Shown here in pieces: positions 46,601 through 61,600 of a stretch of DNA of 64,000 bases (positions are counted from its first letter, which is position 1; every line of letters begins with the position of its first letter). Below the pieces are notes generated by a model. The model ran no database searches. It saw only the letters and a list, made by a program, of their open reading frames with translations, and had not been told where the DNA came from. The stretch comes from Owenia fusiformis (lineage: Eukaryota; Annelida; Polychaeta; Sabellida; Oweniidae): contig CAIIXF020000006.1 of assembly GCA_903813345.2 (NCBI GenBank), positions 33,023,524 through 33,087,523 of the forward strand, in the 5' to 3' direction. The position numbers and the translations under genes were made by a program.

Positions 46601-49600
46601 AGACTGATAGCAAATTAAATGAAGTTATATTAATATAAGTATATTATAAGATAAATGTTCTTGTACTGCACCTTTTCATTGGCCCAAGATATGATGTCTT
46701 TGTCTGACACTGGTGTGCTAGACTCTGCCAGCTTTGTGAGAACATTAATTGTGTAAGCCCTCATCAACTGCCACACAAGACCTATTAACATAAACAACAC
46801 ATCTTGAAACCATCAATATCTATATGCATTTTCAGTTCAATTAAGTTCAGAGTTGATTAGCCATAATTATAATCCCAATCTGCTATACCAGGGAAGGGAT
46901 TACTAGAGTGCTGCTGACTGAATAAAAGGCTGGCCCTGGCTAGAACTGTCTATGGTCTTCGCCAGGATAAAAATACAGTTCCTGTCAGATTAATAAGGGG
47001 AACTGTTTCTTCCTTCAGAAAACAAGTTCCAAGTTTATCCCTCTAGTGGTGACATAGAAACTGTTCTTGAAATTGCAGGCAATTTTGCATGAAGAACATT
47101 TCTAGTTCATTTACAGTGATATTATGGAAATATAATTACCATTTCTCATAGAGATATGGTTCTAGATGTTTTCAAATGTCGACTTGATCATACTACTACT
47201 GTACATAGATACCTTGTTTTTGAATGAATAATTTCAAAGACATATTATGTGTGGCATACCTAAGGTGAGTGTTTGTATTCCATCATACAAATCCTTTCCT
47301 CCAATTGCAACCAGTTTAAACTTCAACTCTTTGCCAATTTCAATTGCATAGTTGCAATTCCCTAAAAGTATAAAATGATGAAATAAAAAATAAAAAAATA
47401 AATTAAATAGTTTCAGTCTCACTTGGAGACTTAACCCTTAGAGCGCTGATTTGTTTTGGATGTGCATTCCATGGAGACTGATTTTTTCGGGGATTGATTC
47501 CCCTTTTCAGGCATGCATATAGAACCTGATCACACCAGAAGTATGATACATATGCATGTATCATATGGATGTTATATGGTAGCTAAGTTACTTAAAATGC
47601 CATGAAAAAGCATTAAAGAGTTATGAAGGGGTCATCTAATCCTATACATTGACTTTAAGTCAAAGGTGATGAAAAAGATTTGTCTGAAAATTTTCAAAAT
47701 ATCCTAATCACCATTTACCCACATATAGAGATTTACCTCTAATATCATCACCTGATCATACATTGTGATCGATTTCCTCATATTTGATGAGTATTCTTCA
47801 ATTTAATCCAAAAAATAAAAATAATTGTTCAATCCCGACCACTTCCGGTTTCGAACTTCAAGTCAATATTTTCGAAATAAAAAGTTAAAAAATATTTTTG
47901 CTTCATTATTTATTGTGTCTATTTAACTTATTTTGTAAAAATTATGTTGTATAAATGTTATCAACACCATCAACTATAAAAACCTTATAAAAATCTTATT
48001 TTGAGAGGAATAGCGCCAAATTATTTAAGTTAAAGACTTCTGACTTTTTGCAAACACTTTCAACATTATCAAGCGAGTAAACTCGCTGATCGTCTACATG
48101 GAATGTGACGTCAAAGCGAGTAAACTCGCTCAGCGCACATCTAGTGTTAAGCATTACAATGGGAGTAGGTTCAATCATTCTTGCAAACTTTTCCAATAAT
48201 TTAATTAGTCTTTATTTTAGAATATTTTTGGCTTATTTCGGCTCCTATTTTCTCAAAATTCCAGATGTTTATATTTTGTTCCCGGACAATGGAATATTTC
48301 TATATTCTTGTAGAAATTTTTTTTGTGAATATCTTCGATTTTGCCTTTAATATGTATGAATGATTCATTTTAATACTTCTTACCAATCTTTTCATGCATC
48401 GCACTCATTTTGGTGAATTGTCTGACAACCTTACTCCAGTTGACAATCCCAGGCTGAATGATGTCATAGAGCTGGAAGATGACAAGGCCATCTATCAGGT
48501 CACTGTACAGGTAGTGCACATAGGGGTTCACTCCCATGCTGTTCATCCAATTACGGTATGCTGAAACAGAACAAGTGCTTTTACAAAGATCTTGATTCCC
48601 AGATTCTTTTCTTCCTTAAACAATACCAAAACAAGACATTAACATGACAATGTCACCACCTTGTTGCTTACAATATCATGAGTTCAATCTTAGTCAGGTT
48701 TGGATTTCTTAGAACTTGTTGATGATTTTGAAAAAATAAATTGGTCAATTTGAAGCAACTTGTAAAAATACCTTTTTTGACCCTGAGAAGGTCATTGAAG
48801 GTGGGATCTCAAATCTGAAGTCAGATTTGAACTTCTGAGAACTTTTTGAGCTTGAGAATGTCATTGAAGGTCAAATCTTTTTTGACCTTGAGAATGTCAT
48901 TGAAGGTCAAATCTATAGTCAGATTTGAACTGTTGAGAACTTGTTGATGATTTTGAAAAAAGGTCAATTTGAAGCAAGTTGAAAAAATACCTTTTTGACC
49001 TTGATAAGGTCATTGGAGGTCAAATCTCAAATCTAAAGTCAGATTTGAACTTCTGATAACTTGTAGATGATTTTGAAAAAAGAAATTGGTCAATTTGAAG
49101 CAAGTTGAAAAAATACCTTTTTGACCTTTTTTGACCTTGAGAAGGTAATTAAAGGTCAAATCTAAAGTCAAATTTGAACTTCTGATAACTTGTAGATGAT
49201 TATGAAAAAAAATTGATCAATTTGAAGCAAGTTGAAAAATGACATTTTTGACCTTGAGAATGTCATTGAAGGTCGAATCTCAAATCTAAAGTCAGATTTG
49301 AACTTCTGATAACTTGTAGATGATGATAACAACCTGTGAGAAAGGAGGGTTTAAAATGTTTAAGTCATTATGATTCATATCGATGAACAGACAGACAGAC
49401 AGACATCCATATGAGCTAATAATTTGTTTACTTTTCTCCTCCCTTGTCTCTTCCACATAATCATCTGGCACCTCCACATCCTTGTCCAGGCCTGGGTGGT
49501 TGTTGAACAGGTTAGCCACAAACGCAAGATTCAGTTTGTAGTTGCCAGATACAACAGCAGGGGGTGTCACAAAGCTACGACACTCAATCTTGTCAGCATT

Positions 49601-52600
49601 TTTCAACATCTCTTCAGCACGTTGCTCCAAGTCAGGAATCTGAGGATTAAAATGATAGCAACATTGATGTTTATGAAATGAAATACACGATTCAGTTTTT
49701 TGGTAGTCAAGTTTGGGAATATACTTTTAGGTTGTTTGCTGCAATTCACATATTTAATACTCACATTTTTTACTTTGATGAATATCTTGAAAATGTTTTT
49801 TTGATGTGGACTGGATAATTAAATAAAAATTCAAAGGAGGTTAACCTATGCAAAACACTGATATGATAAACAATACCTAATCAGTGCATGTACATATAAT
49901 TTGTAATACAAATAGATGTAATACATGCCTTAAAATAGGTAAGTTGTGATTCTAGCAGACATATAAACTCTGATTTACATCATCTCTAATACAGAGTGCA
50001 CGTCACATGATAAAAGTACCAGCTTAAATTGTAGGAAATTAAACTAATAGACTTATACGCCATAGTTCAGCATGACAACAATATTCTTACCTCCCCTGTT
50101 GAAGAGCTCAAATTCCGGGAACAGATTTTTTACATCTGGGCTTTTTCCCCATTGAAATATACAGGGTCCGATTTTGAACATATCATTCCAACTTTATTTG
50201 ACATTCTTATTCACGTATATTTGCACAATCGATAAATATATGTGTCCTTATGACAAACTGCTAAGCATTTTCACGAATATTTTTGGAAACTGAAGGTAAT
50301 CATGATATGTTTTACCATGAAGTCACCGACTTCGTTCCCGGAAGCTGAGACCTGATGACTCGATATAAAACAAGATGCAAGTTCTCATGTATACAATGTG
50401 GGCTGTAACTTGATATTAGTATAAAGTTTATCATTATGACAATACACAAGTTTTAAGGTTGGGAGAATTTGGTTTAATCAACAGACCAATGGAAATTTGT
50501 CCCACTTGAAGCAATGCATTGCATGAGATATTTATGATAATGACCATGTTTTCATCTATTGTTTATAAGTCTATTCTTTATAAGTCTATTGTAACTAGAT
50601 AACGGCAACTCCGCGGAGTAGCAAATCCCAACGAACAAAATATCAATTACCGAATTCCAATCAATTATACTCATTACTTTGGTTGAAAATGAAAAAATTA
50701 GATTTTAGAATTGCGAATTCCTGCAAAGCAGCCATTTTGAATTTTCTGAGGTACAAATCTGAAAAATAATACCATAATTGTGATCTACTCCAAAATTCCT
50801 TCAATTTGAGTATAATATAGCCATACTTTGAAGGGATCGAAAAATTATTGCAAAATCGTACATTAGACGGCCATTTTGAATTTTACGAGGCTCAAATCAG
50901 AAAAAAGATACAATATTTGCAATCTACTCTTAATTGCCTTTCATTTGAGTATAATAAAGCTATACTTCAGAAAGATCTAAAAATTAGCGAAAATTTCTGT
51001 TTTCCTGTCCCCCAATACATGGCCCCTGGGGGTCAGGATGAAAAAACACGGAATACATTTGAAATAGATAAATGTTGTGAATACACTACCAAAATTTCAA
51101 ACAATAATATTAATTACTTTGGTTTAGAATGAAAAATTTATGATTTTTGCGAAAAAGTCCCGTCATTTTTAAAGCGGCGGCCATCTTGAAAAATAAATTT
51201 TTTTGCATAAAACTATTCACCAATATACATCTTTCCTTTAAATATGAAGAAAATCTGTCAACTAGTATTTGAGTTATCTTCCGGACAGACGGACGGACTG
51301 ACTGACTGACGGACTGACGGACGGACAGACGGACGGAGGGCTTCACTATATCCCTAACGAACTTCGTTCGTTGGGATAATTATTATTCTTATTCACAATG
51401 TTGCATACCTCCATGTCTCATAATACTGAGAGATGGCTGAGCATCATTAATTTGGGATTTTCTTCATCTATCATTTATTACTATTAATACGTTTGCTACA
51501 TAGCTTACTTCTTCATATCCTGTAACAACTCCCGCCTCCTTCGGGGATATCTGTTTGAGCAAATGGATGTACGCAAATGAATCCTGTAATGCAAAACTGT
51601 GCATGAGCAATGGATTTACACAAACAAATGCTACAAGACATACTTGTAACAGCATTCAGGTTACAATAGTTCCCTTGTTTATTTTACAGGCTACAATATT
51701 CCTGTGACAGTGTTTATACTATTAAAGCAAGCCACACATATCATGATCACTGTGGCTAAAAATAGATAGTCAAGGGTACTGCTGCAAGAAAGGTCATTGA
51801 ATAAAATTTCATAGGAGATGACTATTTCCTTTCAAGAAATGATGGAAACAGAATTATTTGTGGCTTTCATTTTTATATTTTCAAACATTTCTTTTTGGAA
51901 GAAGGTATGGTGACACCACATTCTATGTAATGTAAAGAGTATAAGATCTTTTTAGCATGCAATAATATGATCAGTGCCCCCTCCTACCTTGATATCACTA
52001 GTGAAGTTGCTGATGCGCCTGTCAACCCCAGCACGTTCAAGATGGTAATTCACCCAGCGTATAAGGATCTGTTCTGGAGATAGCTTCATGAAGTCTGCCA
52101 TGCTTTCATCCTCCCCTAGCAGATTCTTCAGCCCTGGGAAGTGACTCAGGTTGATATCTCCCAGAAGGCCCACCTGTTAGCCAAGTAAAAATAAAATGAA
52201 GAAATAATGGGAGAGAATACATGGTTGGAGACAATACAATACAGACAGGGTAGGAGACAATACAATACAGATATAGTGGGAGACAATTCAATCCTGACAT
52301 AGTGGGAGAGAATACAATACAGACAGTGTGGGAGAAAATACAATACAGATGATGGGAGGCAAAACAACACAATATAATAGAGACATGATGGGAGACAATT
52401 AAATATAGAAATGGTGAGAGACAATTCAATACAGACAGAGCGGGAGACAATTCAATACAGACAGAGTGGGAAACAATTCAATGCAGACAGAGTGGGAGAG
52501 AATACAATACAGACAGTGTGGGAGACAATTCAATACAGACAGAGTGGGAGACAATTCAATACAGAGTGGGAGACAATTCAATACAGACAGAGTGGGAGAC

Positions 52601-55600
52601 AATTCAATACAGAAATGGTGGGAGACAATTCAATACAGACAGAGTGGGAAACAATTCAATGCAGAAATAGTGGGAGACATAGAGTTTCTTGCATAAGTTC
52701 CTATGCAAGATCATTCATTCCAGAGACAGTGGAGACGATAACCCCAAATTCACGTGAAGTATGGCAATTGCCATGTTGCACGACAATTGACGTGAAATTA
52801 TGAAGCATAAGTGCGTATGTCAATTGATAATAATGGCAATTGCCGTCATGTCCGTCAAGTTACATGCAATATTTTGCACGGCAATTGATGTGCAAACTAT
52901 TATCTTGTAAAAGTTTCACATATTATCGGCAGGACAACAGGCAGTGGGGAACTAGTGGGTAAATCATGATCTGCATCGTATGTAATAGTTATAATCATAA
53001 ACATTTGCTATTGTCCGGGTTGCATTTTGAACTAACAACTATTATTATGTGCTTACATCAATGTTTACAAGAAATATTTATTCAACAGCAAACCAGAAGT
53101 AAATAAATGATGGAAAGAAAACTAATAAATTCTGATCTAATGAGGATAGGAATTTAAATTGAATTTAAATTCATTTAAGGTAATCATTAGATCATTGTAA
53201 AGAAGGTTTGAAAACTAAATCCAGCCAGGAAAAAACGAAAAAATCAGCATCGCACCGAGGTCAGGAAAACACTTCCGGTCAAAAAGAAGAGGGACAGTAG
53301 ACTCCATTTTAGTGATTTTCAGTGGTCTTTTCTCGGAATTGGGGCTCACATTGTATTAAGAGATTAAAATACCATTGGGTCAGTACCAATTCTGTCGTAT
53401 AACCTGTCGGAAAGATGATATCTAGACAATTGAAGGAGTATTAGTAATTCCAATATGGCGTTTTTCTAGGATTCGTGAGAGGTAACTTTGATTAGTTCTA
53501 GCGCAAATTCCCACATAGGATCGCGAATTCCTGCATACAAGTGCTAGATTAGATTAAATACTTGAAGAAAATGCAATAAAAAGCGTTCCATCGATCGATT
53601 TAGACTTTCCAAGAATGCAAGTTCGGTGGTGACTTCATTGGTCCGTAACATTGACAGAAAATTCACAAGTTTGAACGGCATTTTGTCCACAATTTTGGAA
53701 TGAAATACTTCTCTGGGATTTAATATACCATTGATGTTTGCCAACTACTTACTTACTATAAGAGATATATTACTTAGATTGTATATATATTAAACACTGG
53801 GTCTTCTAATTAACCTGGTGTTTCAAATTATGAATTACAATGGACATTATGCTTATTGGCGTGATTCACGTCAATTGATGTGCAAAATTGCAATCTCCGT
53901 GTTACACATTAAATGGAGTTATCATCTCCACTGAGAGATAGTAATTCTTTTCCATTTCATCAAAGACAAGATAAATAACTAGAAATTGGAACTTGAACAC
54001 GTTCAAATATCTCAAAAACGGTAAGAGTAATCAAGAAACGGATGGCCCACTGTTGAATTGTACTTTTCTTTGCTACATTTTAGAAAAAAGATCAAGAAAA
54101 AATATTGACAAAGATAATTGACAAAATGTTGAAAATATAAGATTTGACCTAGATTTTGACCTAGATCAAAATTTGACCAAATTTCCCACCAACTAGATGA
54201 TGTACCTTAATTGACCATATGGTTGTCTAAAATTGAATAATTTATGGTTGTTGAGAAAACTTGCTCAGTAAATAATAATAAGAAAGAATGAAAGAAAAAA
54301 GGCAAAAACAATAATACTAGATTATCATCTGGAGTCTAATAATTATAAAAGCAAATAAAGAATGTATGATCTTGCACAGGTACCAATACAACAATGTTTT
54401 CTCATATGATTATGTATTATTCACACCTTTTGATGACAAAACATAGTGTAAATCATCTTAAAAATAATGGAACTTTCAATTGTTATGAGATCATAGCATA
54501 TTTTTTAGAAAATGCTTAGATACATACAAATAGCATGCAAACTCATAGCAAAAATGTTAATGTTGCCATTTTTCCATCTTACGTGACTTTTTGGGATAAA
54601 AAGACACCATGATAAACTACGACATCTCTCTTCTTAGCCATGCAATGTTTTTAGTGGAACAGAAAGATGTGATTAGTAAATAGACGGATGAAAGATGGTT
54701 GTATCTTTAAGAGGTCAAGATGGGTAAATCTGAGTTACACCTTATCAAGACAGATTTGAGTGATATAAACCAGAAAGATAATGAATGTCACCATTGTAAA
54801 TAATTTCCAGCAAAATTCAGCATCAGGAGTCCATTTTCAATTTTCTGAGGCATGAATCAACAAGAACACAAATGTGTACAAAATGTAGCCACCTATGGGT
54901 CATCCCGTCAAATGGTTATCCTAAAAATGAGAAGACAAGACTTTACCGACACAATTTGAGGACGGAAAATCCAAAACGGCCACCTAAAAATTTACCCAGC
55001 ATGCCAAAAAATTAGTCAGTTCTAGATTTTTATACTAAGAACCACCCTTAAAAATTTGAAATTGATCCGTCACACAGTTAACCAGAAAACATGTAAACAA
55101 GATTTTACAGACAAGATTTGAGGACAGAAAATCCAAAATGGCTGCCTTGACATTTACCCAGAATGCCCAAAAACTAATCAGATCTAGATTTTCACACTAA
55201 GAATCATCCCTGAAAATTTGAAATTGATCTACCAAACGGTTCACCCGGAAAAGTGTAGACAAGACTTTACAGACAAGATTTTAGGAAGGAAAATCCAAAA
55301 TGGCTGCCTTGACATTTACCCAGAACGCCAAAAACTAATCAGATCTAGATTTTCATACTAAGAATCATCCCTAAAAATTTGAAATTGATCTACCAAACGG
55401 TTCACCTGGAAATGCGTAGAGAAGACTTTACAGACAAGATTTTAGGACGGAAAATCCAAAATGGCTGCCTTGACATTTACCCAGAATGCCCAAAAACAAA
55501 TCAGATCTAGATTTTGATACTAAGAATCATCCCTGAAAATTTGAAATTGATCTACCAAACGGTTTACCTGAAAACGCGTAGACAAGACTTACAGACAAGA

Positions 55601-58600
55601 TTTTAGGATGGAAAAATCCAAAATGGCTGACAATAAAAAAGTGGTGATTATGATTTCTTTTTACAAAATTATCACATATACCTACTGTTAACAATAACAT
55701 AGGCTTTTATAAGAAGGTACACCTGAAATTATTTATAATGCTACTAAATAGTTAAAGTATGAAAACTCAAAAACACCATTCAATATGATACAAAGTATAA
55801 TCGTGCGCTAACTTTTCTTCAGACATTCAAAATGGCTGCCATGACTGAGCTAACAGGTCCAAAACCTAATCAGATCTAGAATGAAGCGAGCTGAACAAGA
55901 TGTTAAAGTTTTAAAAGCAACTGTGAAGTCGTTTTTCTTCAAGTTTGCAGATAAGGATTTTAGCATTTGACTTCAAAATGGCCGACAGGAAGTAGATATC
56001 GAGTTAAAAAATTTTCATCCACATCTGTATGCACTCATAAGTTACCCCTGAAAATTTGAAGGGGATATCTGTAGTGGTTTTGGAGAAAACTGCTGGACGT
56101 ACGACGGATGGACAGACAGACAGACAGACAGACGGACGCGCCTAGGCCGACAATATGGCAAAATGATGCAACATTTGCAATCTTCTTTAAAATACCTTTA
56201 GACTGAGGTTTTTGACATTTTATGAGGCACAAATCTGAAATGAAGATGAATTATTTGCAAACAACGCCCTTCAGTTGATTATATAATAAAGTTATGCTTC
56301 AGAGAGATCTCAAAATTAACAAAAAATCTTATTTTTCTGAGATTATTTCATGGATACACACTACTTGTGAGAACTTCTTGTTATACAGAAAGTCCAAAAA
56401 AAGAAGAAACAAAGTAACTGGAAAGTCAAATCTTTTCAAATGGTTGCATGACATTGTTTCATATGCATGAACACTACTTTATTTCATGCAAGATCTTTAC
56501 TTCATGCAATATATTCAATTCAACAGCAAATCATGAACCTGTAATCATTTCACTGTAGCAATACTCAAAGCAAAATGATCACTCCACACCATGCGTTTAC
56601 CTTAGTTGAGATAAGATCACTGAAACGGAAGTGGCATAAAGTATAGACACGTGTGGCATATAGAGTAGATATAATGGAACAATAGTGCATACACATGTGG
56701 CATTTGAGAGGATACAAGTGGCAAAAGGAGTAGCTACAAGTGGTAAATACTATATAGTGTAGATACATACATGTGGCAAATGGCATAAAGTATAGACACG
56801 TGTGGCATATAGGGTAGATATAATGGAACAATATTGCATACACATGTGGCATTTGAGAGGATACAAGTGGCAAAAGGAGTAGCTACAAGTGGTATATACT
56901 ATATAGTGTAGATACATACATGTGACAAGTGGCATAAAGTATAGACACGTGTGGCATATAGGGTAGATATAATGGAACAATATTGCATACACATGTGGCA
57001 TTTGAGAGGATACAAGTGGCAAAAGGAGTAGCTACAAGTGGTAAACATTATATAGTGTAGATACATACATGTGACAAGTGGCATAAAGTATAGACACGTG
57101 TGGCATATAGGGTAGATATAATGGAACAATATTGCATACACATGTGGCATTTGAGAGGATACAAGTGGCAAAAGGAGTAGCTACAAGTGGTATATACTAT
57201 ATAGTGTAGATACATACATGTGACAAGTGGCATAAAGTATAGACACGTGTGGCATATAGGGTAGATATAATGGAACAATATTGCATACACATGTGGCATT
57301 TGAGAGGATACAAGTGGCACAAGGAGTAGCTACAAGTGGTAAATACTATATAGTGTAGATACATACATGTGGCAAGTGGCATAAAGTATTGACACGTGTG
57401 GCATATAGAGTAGATATAATGGAACAATATTGCATACACATGTGGCATTTGAGAGGATACAAGTGGCAAAAGGAGTAGCTACAAGTGGTATATACTATAT
57501 AGTGTAGATACATACATGTGGCAAGTGGCATAAAGTATAGACACGTGTGGCATATAGAGTAGATATAATGGAACAATAGTGCATACACATGTGGCATTTG
57601 AGAGGATACAAGTGGCAAAAGGAGTAGCTACAAGTGGTAAACATCATATAGTGTAGATACATACATGTGGCAAGTGGCATAAAGTATAGACACTTGTGGC
57701 ATATAGGGTAGATATAATGGTACAATAGAGCATACACATGCGGCATTGCCATATAGTATAGACTCATGTTGGTATCATGGTCATTGAGATAAATGGCATA
57801 TTTGAGCAGGCACATGTGGCATATATGGAGAGTGAATAAAATATATGTGCCATATATACATATAGACTCATGTTGGCATCATGGTCATTGGGACAAATGG
57901 CATATTTGAGCAGGCACATGTGGCATATACGGAGAGTGAATAAAATATAAGTGCCATATAGTATAGACTCATGTTGGTATCATGGTCATTGACACACTGG
58001 CATATTTGAGCAGGCACATGTGGCATATATGGAGAGTGAATAAAATATATGTGCCATATATACGTATAGACTCATGTTGGTATCATGGTCATTGACACAC
58101 TGGCATATTTGAGCAGGCACATGTGGCATATATGGAGAGTCAATAAAATATATGTGCCATATATACGTATAGACTCATGTTGGTATCATGGTCATTGACA
58201 CACTGGCATATTTGAGCAGGCACATGTGGCATATATGGAGAGTCAATAAAATATATGTGCCATATATACGTATAGACTCATGTTGGTATCATGGTCATTG
58301 ACACACTGGCATATTTGAGCAGGCACATGTGGCATATATGGAGAGTCAATAAAATATATGTGCCATATATACGTATAGACTCATGTTGGTATCATGGTCA
58401 TTGACACACTGGCATATTTGAGCAGGCACATGTGGCATATATGGAGAGTGAATAAAATATATGTGCCATATATACGTATAGACTCATGTTGGTATCATGG
58501 TCATTGACACACTGGCATATTTGAGCAGGCACATGTGGCATATATGGAGAGTCAATAAAATATATGTGCCATATATACGTATAGACTCATGTTGGTATCA

Positions 58601-61600
58601 TGGTCATTGACACACTGGCATATTTGAGCAGGCACATGTGGCATATATGGAGAGTCAATAAAATATATGTGCCATATATACGTATAGACTCATGTTGGTA
58701 TCATGGTCATTGACACACTGGCATATTTGAGCAGGCACATGTGGCATATATGGAGAGTCAATAAAATATATGTGCCATATATACGTATAGACTCATGTTG
58801 GTATCATGGTCATTGACACACTGGCATATTTGAGCAGGCACATGTGGCATATATGGAGAGTCAATAAAATATATGTGCCATATAGTTATTTATTTATTTA
58901 TTGCATTACCACAAATACAATGTACATGGGTATAGCTAAAAAACTACAATATAAGATGATAAAACAAACTACTACAGTACTACACTGTTTGAATAAGGGG
59001 ATATATAATACAATAAAATACATAAACTTTGAGAAGTTTGCTTCACACTAGTTTGGAAAATTGGGTACTTAAATGACTTCATTGATTCTTTTCTGATAGC
59101 ATGTATTGATGAAGTTGAGTATGTCAGACATATTAGTTTTATATTGCATGATAAATGTGAATTTTTTTTAGCATTGTCTAAAGTGGTAAAAGATGGACAC
59201 GATTTTTTGATTGATGAGTAAAGGTTTTTCCTTTCATTAGTATATAATTTACATTGTGTCACAAAGCCATATAGTATAGACTCATGTTGGTATCATGGTT
59301 ATTGACACACTGGCATATTTGAGCAGGCACATGTGGCATATATGGAGAGTCAATAAAATATATATGCCATATATACGTATAGACTCATGTTGGCATCATG
59401 GTCATTGAGACACTGACATATTTGAGCAGGCACATGTGGCATTTGAATAGACAATTTTTTCTCACAGTTTTCTGCGAGTTTAAATAATGAAGTCTGCAAG
59501 TGAAAAAGGCGTAATCTGCAGTGCAATCTAGCAAGTAAGGGCTGATAATGCTAGACAAACCAACTTGATGCAGTAATTCGTGGGATGTCTATGAGTCAAT
59601 GTGTGGGTCAGCAAGCAATTATACAACCACTAAGAAATAAATCTGGCATGTGAGATAATAAAGACTTGCTACTTGGATTTTCAATTCTGGAGACAGGTTG
59701 ACAGAAAATATCCTTCGATTTACTAAATAAGCATTAAAATGGCAATGTGTACGTGTTATGAAATTGGAAAATGGCCCAATCACAAATCGATAATTTTACA
59801 CATTTCATTATTTACACATGACAGACATGGACTTTATTTCTGAGAGGTCAGTCTCAGACTCATACAAGTTCTAGTTTTGTGTAGAATTGCAGACTCATTA
59901 ATGAGGTGGTATTCTATTTTGCACAAGTCAACAACATTTGTATTGCAAGAAAGACTGAAAATGTGTATAAAGTTACAAAAGTCCCTGAGCATGCATAACA
60001 TTTCATATAAAGGGTTTGCTTTTAGGTTTAATCTTAAGGTCTCTGCCTTCATAAGAACCACTGTGGAAATAGTTCAACAAATAGATCAGATTCAGGCATA
60101 ATTGTAATGAATTTACTTTATCTTTAAACTACAAATGAGTCAATCTTCTTACCTTAATAACTTGCCATATTAGGCCCAGGACGAGATGTGGTTTTCCGGC
60201 TTCTAGATCTTCTGGTCCAATGTTAACAATATTACACCCAATAGACTGAGCCGAGTTTAGAGCCAGGATTAAGTTCTCATGTATTTTGTAGACATTTAGA
60301 TTAGTTTTGTTTATTGTTCTCTCATCTATTGTATCTGGTTGAGATCTGTTGATCATTTTGCTGAAAATAGATAATACATAACTTTTATTGACGTTGACAT
60401 CAAGGAAGTATGGGATCGCATGGAATACCATTTTAAATGTTGAAATAAGAGATTAAGAAATTAGATAATACTTGTGCAATAACCAGAACAACGGCAACGC
60501 CAAAGCGTAGCGAATCCCATCGAACAGCCATGGATGGCATTTTTACAAACAAAGTATATAGCAAAAATGGCAGCCATTTTTCAAAATGGCCGCCTTCTAC
60601 CAAAAGTGTCATTAGACCATGTGCCATGCTTATAGTATTCACATACCAAATATGAACAAAATCGCTCTACTACTTTTCAAGATATAGTAAAATACGTTAA
60701 AATGGCGGCCATTTTTCAAAATGGCCACCTTCTACCAAAAGTGCCATTAGACAGTGTGCCGTGCTTATAGTATTCACATACCAAATATGAACAAAATCGC
60801 TTCACTACTTTTCGAGTTATAGTAAAATACGTTAAAATGGCGGCCATTTTTCAAAGGCCGCCTTCTACCAAAAGTGTCATAGGACAGTGTGTCATGCTTA
60901 TAGTATTCACATACAAAATATGAACAAAATCGCTCCACTACTTTTCGAGTTATAGTAAAATATGTTAAAATGGTGGCCATTTTTCAAAATGGCGGCCATT
61001 TTTCAAAATGGCCGCCTTCTACCAAAAGTGTCTTTAAGAAGCGTGCAATGTTTATAGTATTCACATACCAAATATGAACAAAATCGCTCCACTACTTTTC
61101 AAGTTACAGCAAAAATCGTAAAATAACGAGTAAAGGCCGCCATTTTTCAAGATGGCTGCCATGTGCTTCTTTAATATCTACATTTCTAGCTTTATTAATG
61201 TCCTATATAATTTTTTTACATCTCAAACATATTGCTATTACAGTTTGACATATTGCACCTAAATTACTGTAAATTCGGCACTAAAATGGCCGCCATTTTT
61301 AAATGAGTGGCCATTTTGAAAATCGGCTTTCGAGCAGAACTTCTACCCCCATAGGGTATATGTGTACAAAATATGAACAAAATCGGGCCAACGGTATTTG
61401 AGTTATTGCCCGGACGGACGGACGGACGTACGGACGGACGGACGGACGGACGGACGGACGGACGGACGGACGGACGGACGGACGTACGGACGGACGGACG
61501 GACGGACGGAGGCGTTCCCTATATCCCTCCGAACTTCGTTCGATGGGATAATAATTGAGGATTTCTAACAGATGAACATCTTCTGCAATACATGTGCAGT

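Noticed and set aside
53544-53744. Minus-strand 66-codon frame as a host gene exon
   Set aside because: Lies in the core of a TIR element, no family recognised and no splice context.
56565-57815. Ladder of overlapping ~90-codon minus-strand frames
   Set aside because: They are offset by exactly 149 bases and are translations of the 149-bp satellite.
61373-61558. RTDG-repeat open frame
   Set aside because: Translation of the CGGA tetranucleotide tract.
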